Shown piece after piece: positions 1-13,500 of a DNA stretch of 64,000 nt. The DNA comes from Mytilus edulis. Its lineage: Eukaryota; Mollusca; Bivalvia; Mytilida; Mytilidae. Made by a program: the position numbers and the translations under genes. Each line of letters opens with the position of its first letter. Within the stretch, counting starts at the first letter, position 1. Below the pieces are notes generated by a model. That model saw only the letters and a program-made list of their open reading frames with translations, was not told the origin of the DNA and made no database searches. The stretch lies in the NCBI RefSeq assembly GCF_963676685.1, contig NC_092344.1, forward strand, positions 91,046,749 to 91,110,748, read 5' to 3'.

Positions 1-28
1 TTTGTCCATTGGGAAATTATTTTTCCCT

Positions 29-1017
29 CTACCGATTTGTTTCCTTTCTTTTGTTGGTATATACTTTTTGTCCATATCTTGAATTATACTTGACTGATTT
101 CCAGTTTTCATTTATATCATTTTCTTTCTGTAGTAATTCTGGCCATTTAATTTTATTTAATTCTTCTTTTATTTTTATGTAGTTTCCTTTACTGAATAAT
201 TTAATTAATTTAGGTTTGCTTTTAATATTTGTGTAGCAATTGAAGTCAAATTTCATGGTACAATGATCACTTTTTCCTAGTGGACTTTGGTATTCTAAAT
301 TTGAGACCATATTCTCCTCATTGGTTAAAATCAGGTCCAGGGTATGTGGTGTATTGGTGCCTCTCCATCTTGTTGGTCTTGTAACATGTTGAAATAAGAA
401 ATTTTCTTGTAGATTTTCTAAAAATCTGTATTCATTACTTTCTGTACTATCACCTGGTGAATTCCAACTATCCCAGTTTATTTCTGGATAATTATAATCT
501 CCCATTATTAAGATATGTGAGTAGCCTTTATTACACGCTTCAGTACGTAGTAAGTAAATTTAATTGTTTAGTGTACTCTTGTGATCTATTTGATGGTGAC
601 CTGTATATCAAGCCTAATAATAGCTGGTCTGACTGATTTAAATTAATCTTAATAAATAAGTTTTTCTTGGAATTCTGTATTCATATGGACCTGTGATGCG
701 TCCAGTTGTTTATCTATGTACAATAAAAGACCTCTGCCTGTGTCGACGTCTAGGTTTTTACCAAACATGTTGTAGTCAGATACCTCGGCTAAAGAATATT
801 CTGAGATTCCTGGTTTATAACGATTATTTTTTGGTTTAACCTCTGTGATACCAATTATTTTTGGTTTGTCGTCTCGTGTTCGTACTATTAGTTCAGGCAG
901 CTTGTTAAATAACTGATCTGCATTTGTGTATATACAGCTCAATTTGGGTAAAACTGTAAAATTATCTGTTTTTACATTTTTAAAAACCTTTTTACTATTA
1001 AAATTATTTACATTCAT
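29..1017 (-). pseudogene. LINE endonuclease domain, decayed fragment
   Basis: This is a remnant of a non-LTR retrotransposon ORF2, an endonuclease/exonuclease/phosphatase domain. The N-terminal half (649-1017) has the ITEVKPKN block with the expected catalytic Glu and a GRGLLLYI strand. The C-terminal half (29-505) has GDYNYPEINW, TRWRG, LDLILTN and the closing SDH motif. Between 505 and 649 the same frame continues into GDYN but contains a stop, so the frame is broken. No reverse transcriptase follows before the window edge. The family suggests nicking of target DNA for retrotransposition, but this copy cannot make a working protein. The motif order looks like the CR1/Jockey group; I cannot name the clade. 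Confidence 0.8.
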
Positions 1018-4000
1018 GAAATAATTTTTACTTCGTTTTAAACTTAACTATTATTAAAGGACTTAGTGACAGAAAATATGTTCGAAAAGGGAATTTCTTG
1101 GTGTGTATATTTTGTTTGTAAGATAGTGTTATGGTGATTTCGACGAATTTTTAAGTAAGAATATGGTATCTAAACTACCTAAAGTAGCCCCTGGTTGTCG
1201 TTTAAACTTGTTCTTTCCCATCTCTTTTGCTTTTGAAACATAATAATCATGCACGTGTAGTTGTTTTCATTTTGTGTCAATTTCACGCTTATTATCACCA
1301 GTGCGTTTTATTTTTCCAAAAACAAATCGGAATCGGCGTGAAACTCCGGGTTTTAACTACATAATCTATAATCTTGGATGACATGTGAGGGTCACGATCG
1401 GGATCTTCACATTTGTATCCTATCGTTTAAGGGTTATATCATTATAGCACAGTTTTATGTTTAGATTATTATAACACAGAGTTACAGAAGTCTATGTTTC
1501 AAACCATCTTTCTCTAAAATTAGCTGTCCACTTTTCTCTATTTTTTGTGTTAATTTATTTGACAGTCCCAGACCCTCACATATATCCTATGAGATTCTTA
1601 CCTAAATTAACAATTTTGTAACAGTATCATAATGGAAGGACTGGATAAGGAACATTTTTTTTCTGTATACATATTTTTTTCACAAATTTTATAATAGGCT
1701 CTCCAATCCTCCCCTTAGGCGGATCCAGGGGGCCTCGGGCCTAGGAACCCCTTTCTACATGAAAAATATTAGTTAGTAGTTAGTATAATAGTCCCAGATT
1801 ATATAGGGAATCACTATCAAGGCAAGAATGTAGCAGCCACCGTGACAGTCAATGGGCCCCTTGTTAAAAGTTATGGATCAGCCACTGCTCCCTCCCAGTA
1901 TTCTGTATATTTTACAACCCTATTAAATGTCAATATGATAATTATTATTCTCCAATGTATACACTATTTTTGCCCATTTTCTTTATTTTTAATGTATTGT
2001 CCATTTTCTCATTTCTGTAAATGCCATCAACACCCTCTTTATAAAATAAGCAAAACTGCATGTCTTAATATTAGTAGACCACAGGCACTTGTCTCAGAAA
2101 AAAATGTTATATTTAGGTACAGCGTATATAAGAATTTTTTTTCCGAGACAAGTGCCTGTGTAGTAGACCCAAGATCGATGTCAAATATGTAGCCTGCCCT
2201 GTCAGTAAGATTTTTTAAATCGATGTTGTATTATTTCCGAACGAAGAGGTCTCCAAATAAATTATTTAAATGGGAATCCGGGGAAATGACTGATAAATAT
2301 AATACATAAAATAGTTGAAGAAGACTAATTCTTGTTTTGATTATACATGTATGTAAATCGATTAAATTTATATTCTGGTAAATCAATTGTAAATGGATCT
2401 CGATCAAGAGCCTCAAAACTAAAGCACAATACTGTCAATCATTCCACATCATTTTAATCATGAATGGATTTTCCCACGGTCGTTCAGTAAGGTCACTTGT
2501 GTTAACTGTTACGATATTTCCCGCCATATAAAAATCTCATGCAGTGGACAAAATCGATCTTTAATATCTTTTATTAGCATTCAATATAGTGAGTGAAGTC
2601 AAGTTAAAGTTCAACCACGTGCACACGCTGTTGATCACTGATATGTGTATCATGGAATTGTCTTTTCACGGCAAATATTTTTTTTTAGATTGCTGTCAAA
2701 AATATAACATATAAGTTTCCAAGTTTACATGGATTGTGCGTAAATTAATATTATGCAATTAAGTTCGAGATTTCAGGATTGACCCTTTCGGGATCTGGGA
2801 ATTCTTTTTTCGAGATGTCGGGATTTATATTTGTTTAAACTCGGGACCTTGGAACTTCGTGTTTTTAAACCCGGGATTTCGAAATCCGGACCCCTCCTAC
2901 CCCCCAATGCAGCTCTATTAATTTAGCATAATGAACAAACACGGAAATATTAAAATAAACTTATGCCCGGGAAGAATCAATATCTTCTTCTAGTGTTATT
3001 ATTTGCGTTCTATTTTAGTTATACATCTCCAACTTTCGGACAATATTTGTTTACAGTAAAAAGTAAATTCACAACTATAAAGAATCATCAAGCTACTAGT
3101 ATACAATAATTATTTTCATCTCGGAACTGACCCAACACAGACTGAATATTAAATACAAATGTAGTGTGATTAATATAGAAATATTTTGCATGTGACCGCG
3201 TCAAACTAAAACGTATGCAGCAGCACTTGGACAGCATTCTGCTAATCACTGGATTTACGTGGAAAATAAATCAGTAAAACAAAAATAACTTTCAGATAAA
3301 GAATAAAAATATGTTTAAAAATTTTTATGCAATCACATAAGAAAAAATATACAAAAAAACAAACAAGGAACATAAAATAAAAATAATTTTTAGGAACAAA
3401 GAAAATAAATAGCAGTTGAAATATAAAAACCATAATTAAAAAATTTAGGCTATTTTTATTAAAACAAAGTTTTCTCCAGTATTTCACCTGTAAAAATATT
3501 TTATGTCAAATACGATGTAGAACTAATATAATCAATAAAGTGACTGACAGGTTAAAACTACAGGTAACCTGATTCTGAAATCAGTGAACCGTAATTCTAG
3601 TAGCACGGATTAAGATGAAAGGAAAAATATATTACCATTCACACCTGGATCTGTTGATTAATGACCATACTACCTACCATAAAAATGTCGGATTATTCAT
3701 ATCCGACTAGACGGATTAAGACATCCATAAAAATAAGTCTCTACCCGTACTGTACTATCTGTTTATTACTATACAGGTTTTTTTTCTCAGTATACATATA
3801 CTTTTAAGAGTTAAGGCCCTTGACTGCTTTAACAACACTTATATTTCCACGAAAACCCCTGCTTGCTGTAATTTTTACAGTCTCTTGTTAGACCTTTATA
3901 TAAGAGTTTCTCTTGTTTGTGTTATCATACTAAAATATGGCAAAAGGGACAACTTTTCATTTCCAATTGTTAAATCTCCTTTCCTTCATGGTGGTAAATT

Positions 4001-4585
4001 TTTCTGTTTGCTAGATATTCTTGTGCTTGAAATGATATCTGGGATTTCAATGAACATATATTTTCATCACCAAAAACAATTTTTAAAACAGGAGTACTGA
4101 TATCCTAAATTGATCAGAGCTTTAACTGTTACTTCTGGTCTTTTTTTTACTTCATTATGATCCTGGACAAATTTACTCAGAGCATTGCTCAACATTATAT
4201 TTTCTGTTGTTTTTCTGACATTGCTGTACATTATATATATACACTCTGAGGTTAAATACCTATATTTTTTGGCAAACATCAGCATTTTTTCATGTAAGAA
4301 GGTCAAGTACTGTGAGTTTGCTTTCAAATATTGTGAGTGAAATTATTTGATATAATGTTTCTACTGTTGTTCTGCTTTTTATTTGTGTTTTTTCTGTTAT
4401 TTATCTCTTTTATAGTGTTCTATTCTAAACTGGTTTTTTTTCAATATCTTTTATATAACATCACCATTCAATGGCAGAGAGTAGAGATATGAAATCAAAC
4501 AATAATAGGAAACAATAAAATTTTAATAAACATTGCTTTCATTCTAAAATATCCATTATAAGTTACAATATTATTGTGAAACATT
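1018..4585. other. Intergenic, AT-rich, no gene seen
   Basis: I find no convincing coding exon here. Open frames at 1842-2192, 3242-3487 and 4067-4327 are low-complexity, AT-driven and lack domain motifs or paired splice sites. The part next to 4586 should hold the 3' untranslated region of the LRRC41-like gene. A tiny inverted-repeat element lies at 2080-2160. Confidence 0.5.
2080..2160. mobile_element. 81-bp hAT-like miniature element
   Basis: The 16-bp ends are exact inverted repeats: CACAGGCACTTGTCTC on the left and its complement on the right. The element is flanked on both sides by the 8-bp direct repeat TAGTAGAC (2072-2079 and 2161-2168). An 8-bp target duplication is typical of hAT transposons. 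At 81 bp it is little more than two ends and a spacer, so it can only have moved with transposase from elsewhere. Confidence 0.75.
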
Positions 4586-7500
4586 TTACATCTGGGCAAG
4601 GTGTTCATCAAAGGGTCTGTTATAATCTATCCTATCTACTTCTAAGTCCTTGACTAAACCATCAAACACATTCCATAATCTGCTCTGAGAGCTATCTGAC
4701 AGATGTAAACGGTTGCCACTCAGGCACAGAAAGTCTAGTACTGGACCAAACATTTGATGAGATTTTCTGAATGCTATTATTTCTTGTGCTGTCTCAACTA
4801 ATTCAGCTCCTTTTACCCAGTTATAACTGCAAAAATACAAGTTTCATTTATTATTACAGATTGAATATTTAAGGTAAATTAATTAAAAGTTTGATCACTA
4901 ATTTTCAAAATAGTAAAGAAGTCTATTTTATTTAGTACTGTAGTATAGAAATTTATGTGTGCAGAAAAGTATAGAAGTCTTTATTTCATTTAGTACTGTA
5001 GTATAGAAATTTATGTGTGCAGAAAAGTATAGAAACTTATGTTTGCAGAAACATACTACAGTTGATAACTGTGATCCATTACACAGTATTTTAATAGTTT
5101 TTATGCTAATTTCTACATCATTTGGTCATTAGAAACCATACCATAATAATAAAGAAAGGATATGGGGTATCCCTCCATCTTCTTATTTATATATAATGAT
5201 ACATACCCAATATTCAGACTACGAAGGGAACAAAGATTCTGAGCACAACAAACCCTCTTTAAAAGTCTACATACAGTTTCTTCTGTAAATAGTCAAAGTT
5301 AATTTATAGTTCATCTGAAGTCATTAGTTTATTCATAAAATTAATAAACACAAATGTAACTAATTTAATCTTATTTTTAAATTATTACGTCTTCTTTTTG
5401 CAATTTGATCCTGTCAATTTCAATATCTTTTGGCTTGTAAGGATTTATCTCCCTTGGAAGATATCAGATTAAATTCAGTTTGTGATTGATTGGATATAGA
5501 TATGGTTGCAATTGATGTAGGTTGTCTCTTCTTGTTAAAACAATAGGTTGAGATCTAGATGTCTATAATACATTTTAGTGTTGAGGTTGTTTTTGAATGT
5601 TATCTCACTGAGGTATTTGCTCAACTATAATATGTTTGTCCCACACAGTCTTGAACAAACTTGTCCTAACTTTATACCTGTACATCAAAGTTAAAGGCAA
5701 TTCTGTCCATGTAATATTATAGGGTTATTGCATGAATATTGGGGAATATTGTCCCGAGTAGAATTTTATATTGCACGAGCTTGCGAGTGCAAAATGAGTG
5801 CAATATATGTTCTACTAGGGACAATATTCCCCAATATTCATGCAATAACCCTTTTATTGTATAGCAATATAATATTTGGAAGTAAAAACTGGTTTATCGG
5901 CCTAGCCAAGATCAGATGTGCATTTCATATTGGGTCTATGTTATAGGCTTGTAAAGACAAGAAGATAAACTTTACATAAGTAATACATCTTTGAACTGAA
6001 GAAGAGAATGTAGGGTTTCACAATGAATATCAAATATCATGTATAGGTGTTACCGTTTTGAAAAAAAACCACTAAAATACACGCTGAAAATGGGCAAAAT
6101 TTCACGTTATGTTGTTTCATTTAAAATTTCGCTGTTTTTATCAATTGATAGTTAATAAGTGAACTTAGTTTGAACTACATTATTGGTTCACTGTTATAGA
6201 CAATTTATTCATCTTTCTTTTACTGGTTATTGCCAGTATTTAAAAGAGAAAAAATAAATCAAATTTATGCTATTATGTGTTTTGTTTTCTCTTCTAGTAT
6301 ATACATTATCAAAAACTACCTCATTTATCAAAATTGCAGTACCCTAGATGGAGATATATGCCATCAAAGTTGGAAATACAAATAAAGTGAAAAAATGTCT
6401 TGTCCGTAGACATGCATTCCCTAGTAAACTGGAAGCATAATTACATTAATGTTGCATTTCTAAGTTCCTGTTCTTTTGTAGATATGAAAACACTACTAAC
6501 ATTTTTTTCTACCATCTATTAATAGAGGAAAAAATTCAAAAATATGTCAGAATGTCTTGTCCGTAGACACATGTCTTGTCCGTAGACATGTCTTTTTATC
6601 AATATTGCTTGGCTTTATGGGTCTTATTAGTCCTATGTGTTGTTTAAACTTAGAAATATCTTATTTTTAATAAATAAATGGTAATTTAAGTGTTCTCAAT
6701 TTCTGTAAAATTACTTTACAGGAGTGGATTTTAAAAAGTGTCAGATTATCAGTCATAAAAAACATACCTTATTTTACTTCAATATTGTTTATTCCAGTTG
6801 CTGCATACCTTAAAAGATTAACTAAATCAAATGAAGAAAAAGTATTTCTCTCTCTCTAACTTTATCTTTTGCATTTCAGTATTAACAGCAGATGAGGAAG
6901 TGTCTACGGACAAGACACTTGTACATAACAAGTATTAAATTCAATTGTTTGTCTGTTATGGAACTTAATCTTATTTATAAGTGATGAAAGTTATCTATTC
7001 AAATTAAAACTCAGTATTTTTAACATAAATATAGTCACGATTAATTCTAACAGATTTTTTTTTTAACTGAAATTGTCTTGTCCGTAGACATTACCACAAT
7101 ATATTTGTATCCAATTTCCTTGAGTTCAGCCTAATTTGATAGGTAAAATGTATGTTATTTTTTCAAGAGAACACATTCAACTATGTCAAAATTGAGTTTT
7201 AAAATAGTTTGATTGTTTTAAACAGTCAGATATATGGATTTCAGTTAAAAGAATGTGTCTTCATTTTGGTTTAATCAATAAATTATTGAGATATGTAAAG
7301 AATTATGGGTACATTTTTATATTTCCAAAATTTAAAAAACACAGCTTAAAATTTAATTGGTAACTTTTAATCTTAACTTTAACAATCATCTTTGAAAGCA
7401 TTTAATTGAATATCAATAAAATGTCTTGTCCGTAGACATTATCAAAATGTATTTGTTTCCATTTACCTCGAAGTTAAGCATCATTTGATAGATAAACCTG

Positions 7501-10500
7501 ATAAAATGTATGTTTTTTTTTTCAAGAGAACACTTTCAGCTATATCAAAATTAGTTTTTAATAATGCATTTCATTAAATATGAATACAATGTCGTGTCCG
7601 TAGACAAAACATATAAATTGTATTGCTAAGTTTGATTGTTTATTGTAAGAATATGCATCAAGTTATTTTAATGTTCTATACACCAAAAGAAAGGTTTTTT
7701 TTGGAAGTTTAGTTATTTATAGATAAGTTTAGATACAGTTTTATCAGATAAGATTAATGATCAAAGAAAGCTACTGTTGTTTGAAATAACTGTGAGTTAA
7801 ACATGTTCTTGTCATTTTTTTTTTCAATTAAAATGTTTAATATTCAATAATTCTAAACATATTTTGTTGTCTTTGTCATTGACCAAAAATCTGACACTGG
7901 TGACCATGTCTTAAAGGCAACCATTAAAGAAAATTATACAGTTTTAAACACCATTTATTTAATAAAAATATTAAATATTTCTTCTAAAAACTGCATGTAA
8001 TTATATAAATGCTTCCAGTGTTCGCCTAACGATGGCAATTTTTCATAATTTAAACCATTTTTGAACCAAAATATCAAAAGAGTTTTTCTCTGAGGTTATA
8101 CTTATTTTTGACTTCATGTGAAACACAAAATGCACATCTGATCTTGGCTAGGCCGTTAAATACTAAGATTTTGACGTTGATGACATCATGAATTTGAAGA
8201 TTTATTGCACTAGTGCAACATTGGAATTTATTGCACTCTAACTTTTGGTTACTTTCTGTGGGAAATATTATATTGCTATACAATAATATGTATTATACAT
8301 CTAACCTCAATAAATATTTATATATTTACTGTAACAAAAAAAAATCTTTTTTAATTTCAGGATTTTACATACTTATACTTACTTAAGTGATTATTCTTTA
8401 TAGATAATTCTCTTAAACAGGGATGTGTCAAAACTGTCTCCAGGAAAATATCACTGTCAACTGAAATGAAAGTTGTAAATTAAAAGATGACAGATCAAAA
8501 ATACATTTTATATCTGTTTTCACCAAATTTTCATATCACTATCACTGTTAAATTTTAAAGATTTTTACGGCCAAAATTATGAATTAGTGAACCAAATCCT
8601 TTAAACAAAATAAAGTAAAGGTTCCCAAGTTATTGCACTGAAACAACTTGAGCTGCCAGTCAATCCATGAACAAGACCAAAATCAATAACACATTGGAAA
8701 ACCAAGTAAAAAATGAACTTCCCCACATGGATGTATCTTACCACTAGTTACATTATCACATTATCACATCCTGTACAATGACTGAGATGAACTTAGAAGA
8801 ACGTTTTAATTAAGATTTTGATGGATAAAGTAGGTCACTGTAACCTACTTTTTTTTAACTGGATAATGACCTAGGGTAACAGAAACATATATCCACTAGT
8901 TTACTTGATTCTACTGTGTACAATTTGTAGTGATATGAGAATATATGTCAGCATTAAAGGTTAAACTGAATTCAAATCAAATTTAAACATCAAATTACAA
9001 TTTTGGACAGCAAGCCTTTAATTTACACATGTTAATGAAAACAGACAAACAAAATTCTCTTTAGTAAGTTAGATTATTAGATAAAACACTGTTATTAGTT
9101 TGTTTTTAGATCAGTATTATCTAACTGAACTGAAAAACTTCTACATTACAGAGGTTAACTTTCTTCAGAAACACAGGAAGAAGTGTCCTCTCTTCCTGAG
9201 GCTGACAGAAGTGATGAAACTTTAAAAAGAAGAGAAAAACATCAAATTAAGTAAGAAGACTCGCAGTTACAAGAAATTTTGTTTGTTTGATTGTTTGTTT
9301 GTGTTGAACTACAATTGCAGGGCCTTTGTCTATATTTTGCTATGTGATGAATTTGAACTCACAACCTATTGATGACTATAGATGAGCTATATGGACCAAT
9401 CAACTATCTAGGCCTCCTAGGTATGAAAGAAGAGGAAACTTAGAATACAGCAAAGATGATTGAAAAGGCAAAGAAATAAGAAACATTTAATATCTGTTTA
9501 ATCGTAAATTCTGACTGTTAGATGTTGCTTACCAAATTGACATCTAAGACGACTGTAGTTTAGAATCAATGTCTGTAATCTCTTGTTATTTGCCATAAAT
9601 TTAATCAGCTCTGACTCTACTTCATCCTCCCTCACTTTATTTCCACTTAATCCCAAAGTTTCTAGCTGACATTTTTCTATAAAACAAGATAAGTAAAATA
9701 AAGAATAAATACACATGATATTTTCAAGACTTTATTTTTTATAGAAATGGAATCTATGGTGTGATATGGTATTTTTATGAAGACACTATGGTGTGATATG
9801 GTATTTTTATGAAGACAAAGGTACAATAGAAGTGTTCTTGTACCTGAGTTTTTCCTAGTGATGGATATTTGAAAGGATCAGTGATGACTTATCTATAGTG
9901 ATCGTTAAATTTCATAAAATATTTTGTTGTTATGCAACAATGATTTGCAAAAGTCGATTATTTATTTAATTTTTAGGAGAAGTATCCTAAAAATTAGACA
10001 TTTTTGTTCTAATTAACTTATAAATCCTGTATTAATCAGTTGGGTATATTTTTAAAAGTTTTTGCTTTGCCAATTGACTTTTGCCAAATATAAATGTGCG
10101 ATAATCAAATAAATTAAACATAGTCAATTGGAACATCCTCAGCAGACATGTACTCCAAATGTGACTTAATCTGAATATTAGTGCTTCTTTCATCAATTCT
10201 ACAAATTCACAATACATTTCTAAAAAGAACTCACTTTAACTCATTCAAAATGTAAATGTTGAATAATTCAAAATATTTTTCAAGAAAAAATACAGAGAGA
10301 GATGCATAGGGTATCCCAAAAAATGCAATATATATATACATCAAGCATCAGTTTTTATTACTTTTGTATATTGGTTTTAGGCATTTCTCAATTTTCCAGA
10401 GGACAATTGTCAAATAGTCTTGTTTGGTGTTATTTTTCAATAAAAAAAAATATACTTTTCACTTAAATTTTCCATTTTTCCATTACTTAATTCCTCCTTC

Positions 10501-13500
10501 AACCCCCTCAATAAATGTGTGGCACAGGCAATTTTCTTTTCTTTTTAAAAGTGTGCAGAAAACTTAATACCATGATGAAATAGTTGTTACACCCAACTGA
10601 GGATATCACATCTTACCTGACAAGATTGATAAAAGTTTCAGGACTTGGTCTTCTCTTAAGAAACATCCATTTAATTTAAGGTGTTTGAGAGCTGTATCAT
10701 TCTTCAAATGTTCCAACAGCAGGGAAAATCCAGAATCTAGAATGGTCGTCATACTCAGATCTAATCTCTGTACTCCACAAATGGGTCCTTAAAATGTAAA
10801 AAAAAAACCTTTAGATTTAGTATTGTTTTGAGTCAAAATTTATTTTCTTGCTATCTATTAACATGATTAAAGGAGTATGAAAGGTTTGCCTGCAAAAATT
10901 ACCACAGGATTATTTCAGACATGAATGTATTCAAGTTAAACGACTATTTTTTTTAATTTCATGCTACAACTATAATTTTGAACAGATTGTGCCCTATATT
11001 TCTTCAGGTAAATTTTAAAAACAGATATCACCCATCCAAAGTTGAATAGAGCTGTCCTATTGAAATGCATATAGGCAACAGATATCTTTTTTATGAGGTC
11101 AGGTCAAACGTGTATTGTTTGGAGTAGAAACAAATTGGACTGTAAGCAATTGTTTACTTATGATATTTCGCAAACGACAAATCACACACTATTACAAAAG
11201 CATTCTAAGGTATTAGGTTAACAGAAAGTTGCAGTGGATGTTTAAACACAGCAGCAAATAGTTTGTGCACATTATGGATAAGAACAAATTGACAATTGGT
11301 TTGCATCAAAATTTGAAAGACAGTGAGTTCTGAATTCAGGTGACAAAAATGACCAAATATATGTAAATAAATGCTTAAGGTACCTAACACTACAGGGAGA
11401 TAACTCTGTAAAATCAGCAGAACGTTTTAATGACATAGTGTTCATAAGGGAATATTAAGCTTCTCAATGATCAAAATAAGTGTTTATCAAACTGCTATAT
11501 AACCAGTGTAATTTTTCTGATAAAACGGTTGGTTCAAATTTTTTGAAATTTTTATATTTATGTCAAAGGGTCAAAGTAAATACTTTGTCAAAATTTTAAG
11601 AAAATTAAACGAGCCAAATTAATTTTAGTTAAAGTGTTAGGTACCACCTTAAAAGGTAAAAATTATCTATATAGTTGCATTTCATATAGACAAATTTATA
11701 TACATTTCTTACAATGTGTATTGAAAAATTACAATTTGCTACAGTCGTCAAATGGCATATTTCAAAGTTAACATAATTTTTATCAAAAACAATTCACAAT
11801 AACACAAAACACAATATTTGTCCCAAATCAATATACATACCTTCGAAAGGTACAAAATCATCTGCAGAAAGTGACTTTAGACAAGCTTGGAAATCAAGCA
11901 ATTCTAATGGTCTATGTGATATATTTTTTGTTTGTGAAATTCTGAAAAATCAAAAAAATATTTTATATATGCAATTAATTCATCAATTGATGATGACCTA
12001 ACAAAATAACACTGTTATGATCTAAAATGTTAGTGTATACATTTTTATTTTAGATCTTTATATGGTGCAGTTAGTTTTTTTTGTGTTACATATCATTCAT
12101 ATGCATTGGCTAATTAAGGCTTTCAGTATATTAACTTTACTGGTTTACAGTTGAATTAGATTCTTATACAAAGCAGCCATTAAGGTTACACAAAATTTGT
12201 AGATTCTTAATTTTTTTCACTGGTCTTGATGAGATAAAAAGGAAACCTATTCTACATATGTTCTTGTATAAAAAGTGAGTAAAAATGATAACTTATTATC
12301 AAAGTAAAAAGTTAAATAACAAAGACGCATCTTCTCGTATAAAAAGTGAGTAAAAATTATCACTTATTATCAAAGTAATAAAGGGCTGCGCTTTAGCGCA
12401 TGATACGCCTGTTGCTCTTTTAACTTGTCTTTTATGCTTTTAATGAATTTATATGATCAACTAGAAATATATATGTTCCAGACCATATGAGTATTTGGAC
12501 GGTACGCATACGCGTATGGTCCAGTACGAGATAACCATTTATCACAATCTTTATTTTTAGTTTTATAAATTGTTATCATTACAATTACTTTTAGATGGAT
12601 AAAATGAACAATTGAACAATTGACATTAAATATTTGTTTAATTGTATATCTGAATACTATTCTGGTACTCTCGCCCAAGGTGACACTTACTACCACAATT
12701 AAGATATATTTTTTACATTTACATGTTTGCAGTTCATTCATGTTCCTTTGCATTTGCATTTTTTTGTAAAGTTTCTAATATTCTAAAATTGTCGTCCCAC
12801 ATCATGTTAACTTCCGATATCGTAAATTTCTATGATCATAATTAAATTAATGTATTACTGATCGACATACTAAGTACAAGATATTAATAGATTTAATAAG
12901 CGTAATTTTTTTTATTAGTTAACAAATAAAGCTTTTATTCCAATTACAATTGAACTTTTCCATATTAATTTGAGAGTTAAGTTATGTTGATCTGTACATG
13001 AACTTAACATGCATTTGTAACTTATAAACTTAAGCAACTTCTTAATGATATTATTCAGACCCGTACGCGTACGGTCCGACCGTATGAGTATTTTGAAAAA
13101 GTACGCATACGGTCCAGACCGTACGCGTACGGTCCAAATACTCATACGGTCCGGAACATATATACAAATCAAAAGGGATGTTACATTAATATATTCACCA
13201 AAGTTTCATAAAATCCTCCTTTTTTAAGTATAAAAATTCATTACTTAAGAAAACGTAAAATCTAAAATTTATAAAAATGGAAAGGGAGCTTATGTCAATA
13301 GATATAAACAATTTATCAAAGTTGCATAAAATTTTGTGAAAGTGTTAGTTATTGTCCCAAAATTGGAAAATCCCCCCTTTTTTAAGCATAAAAATTCATA
13401 ACACGGAAATGTAAAATCTGAAATTTATAAAAATTGAAAGGGAGCTTACATCAATAGATATAAACAATTCACCAAAGTTTCATGGACATTGGTGAAAGCC

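Noticed and set aside
6396..7606. CRISPR-like array of palindromic repeats
   Set aside because: Spacing is irregular, one copy is inverted, there are no cas genes, and the DNA is from an animal genome.
10114..10170. Apparent alternative last exon of the LRRC41-like gene (IKSHLEYMSAEDVPIDYV then stop)
   Set aside because: It has an acceptor-like border but needs phase 0, whereas the preceding exon ends in phase 1, and the main chain closes without it. Similarity to the true C-terminus is weak.
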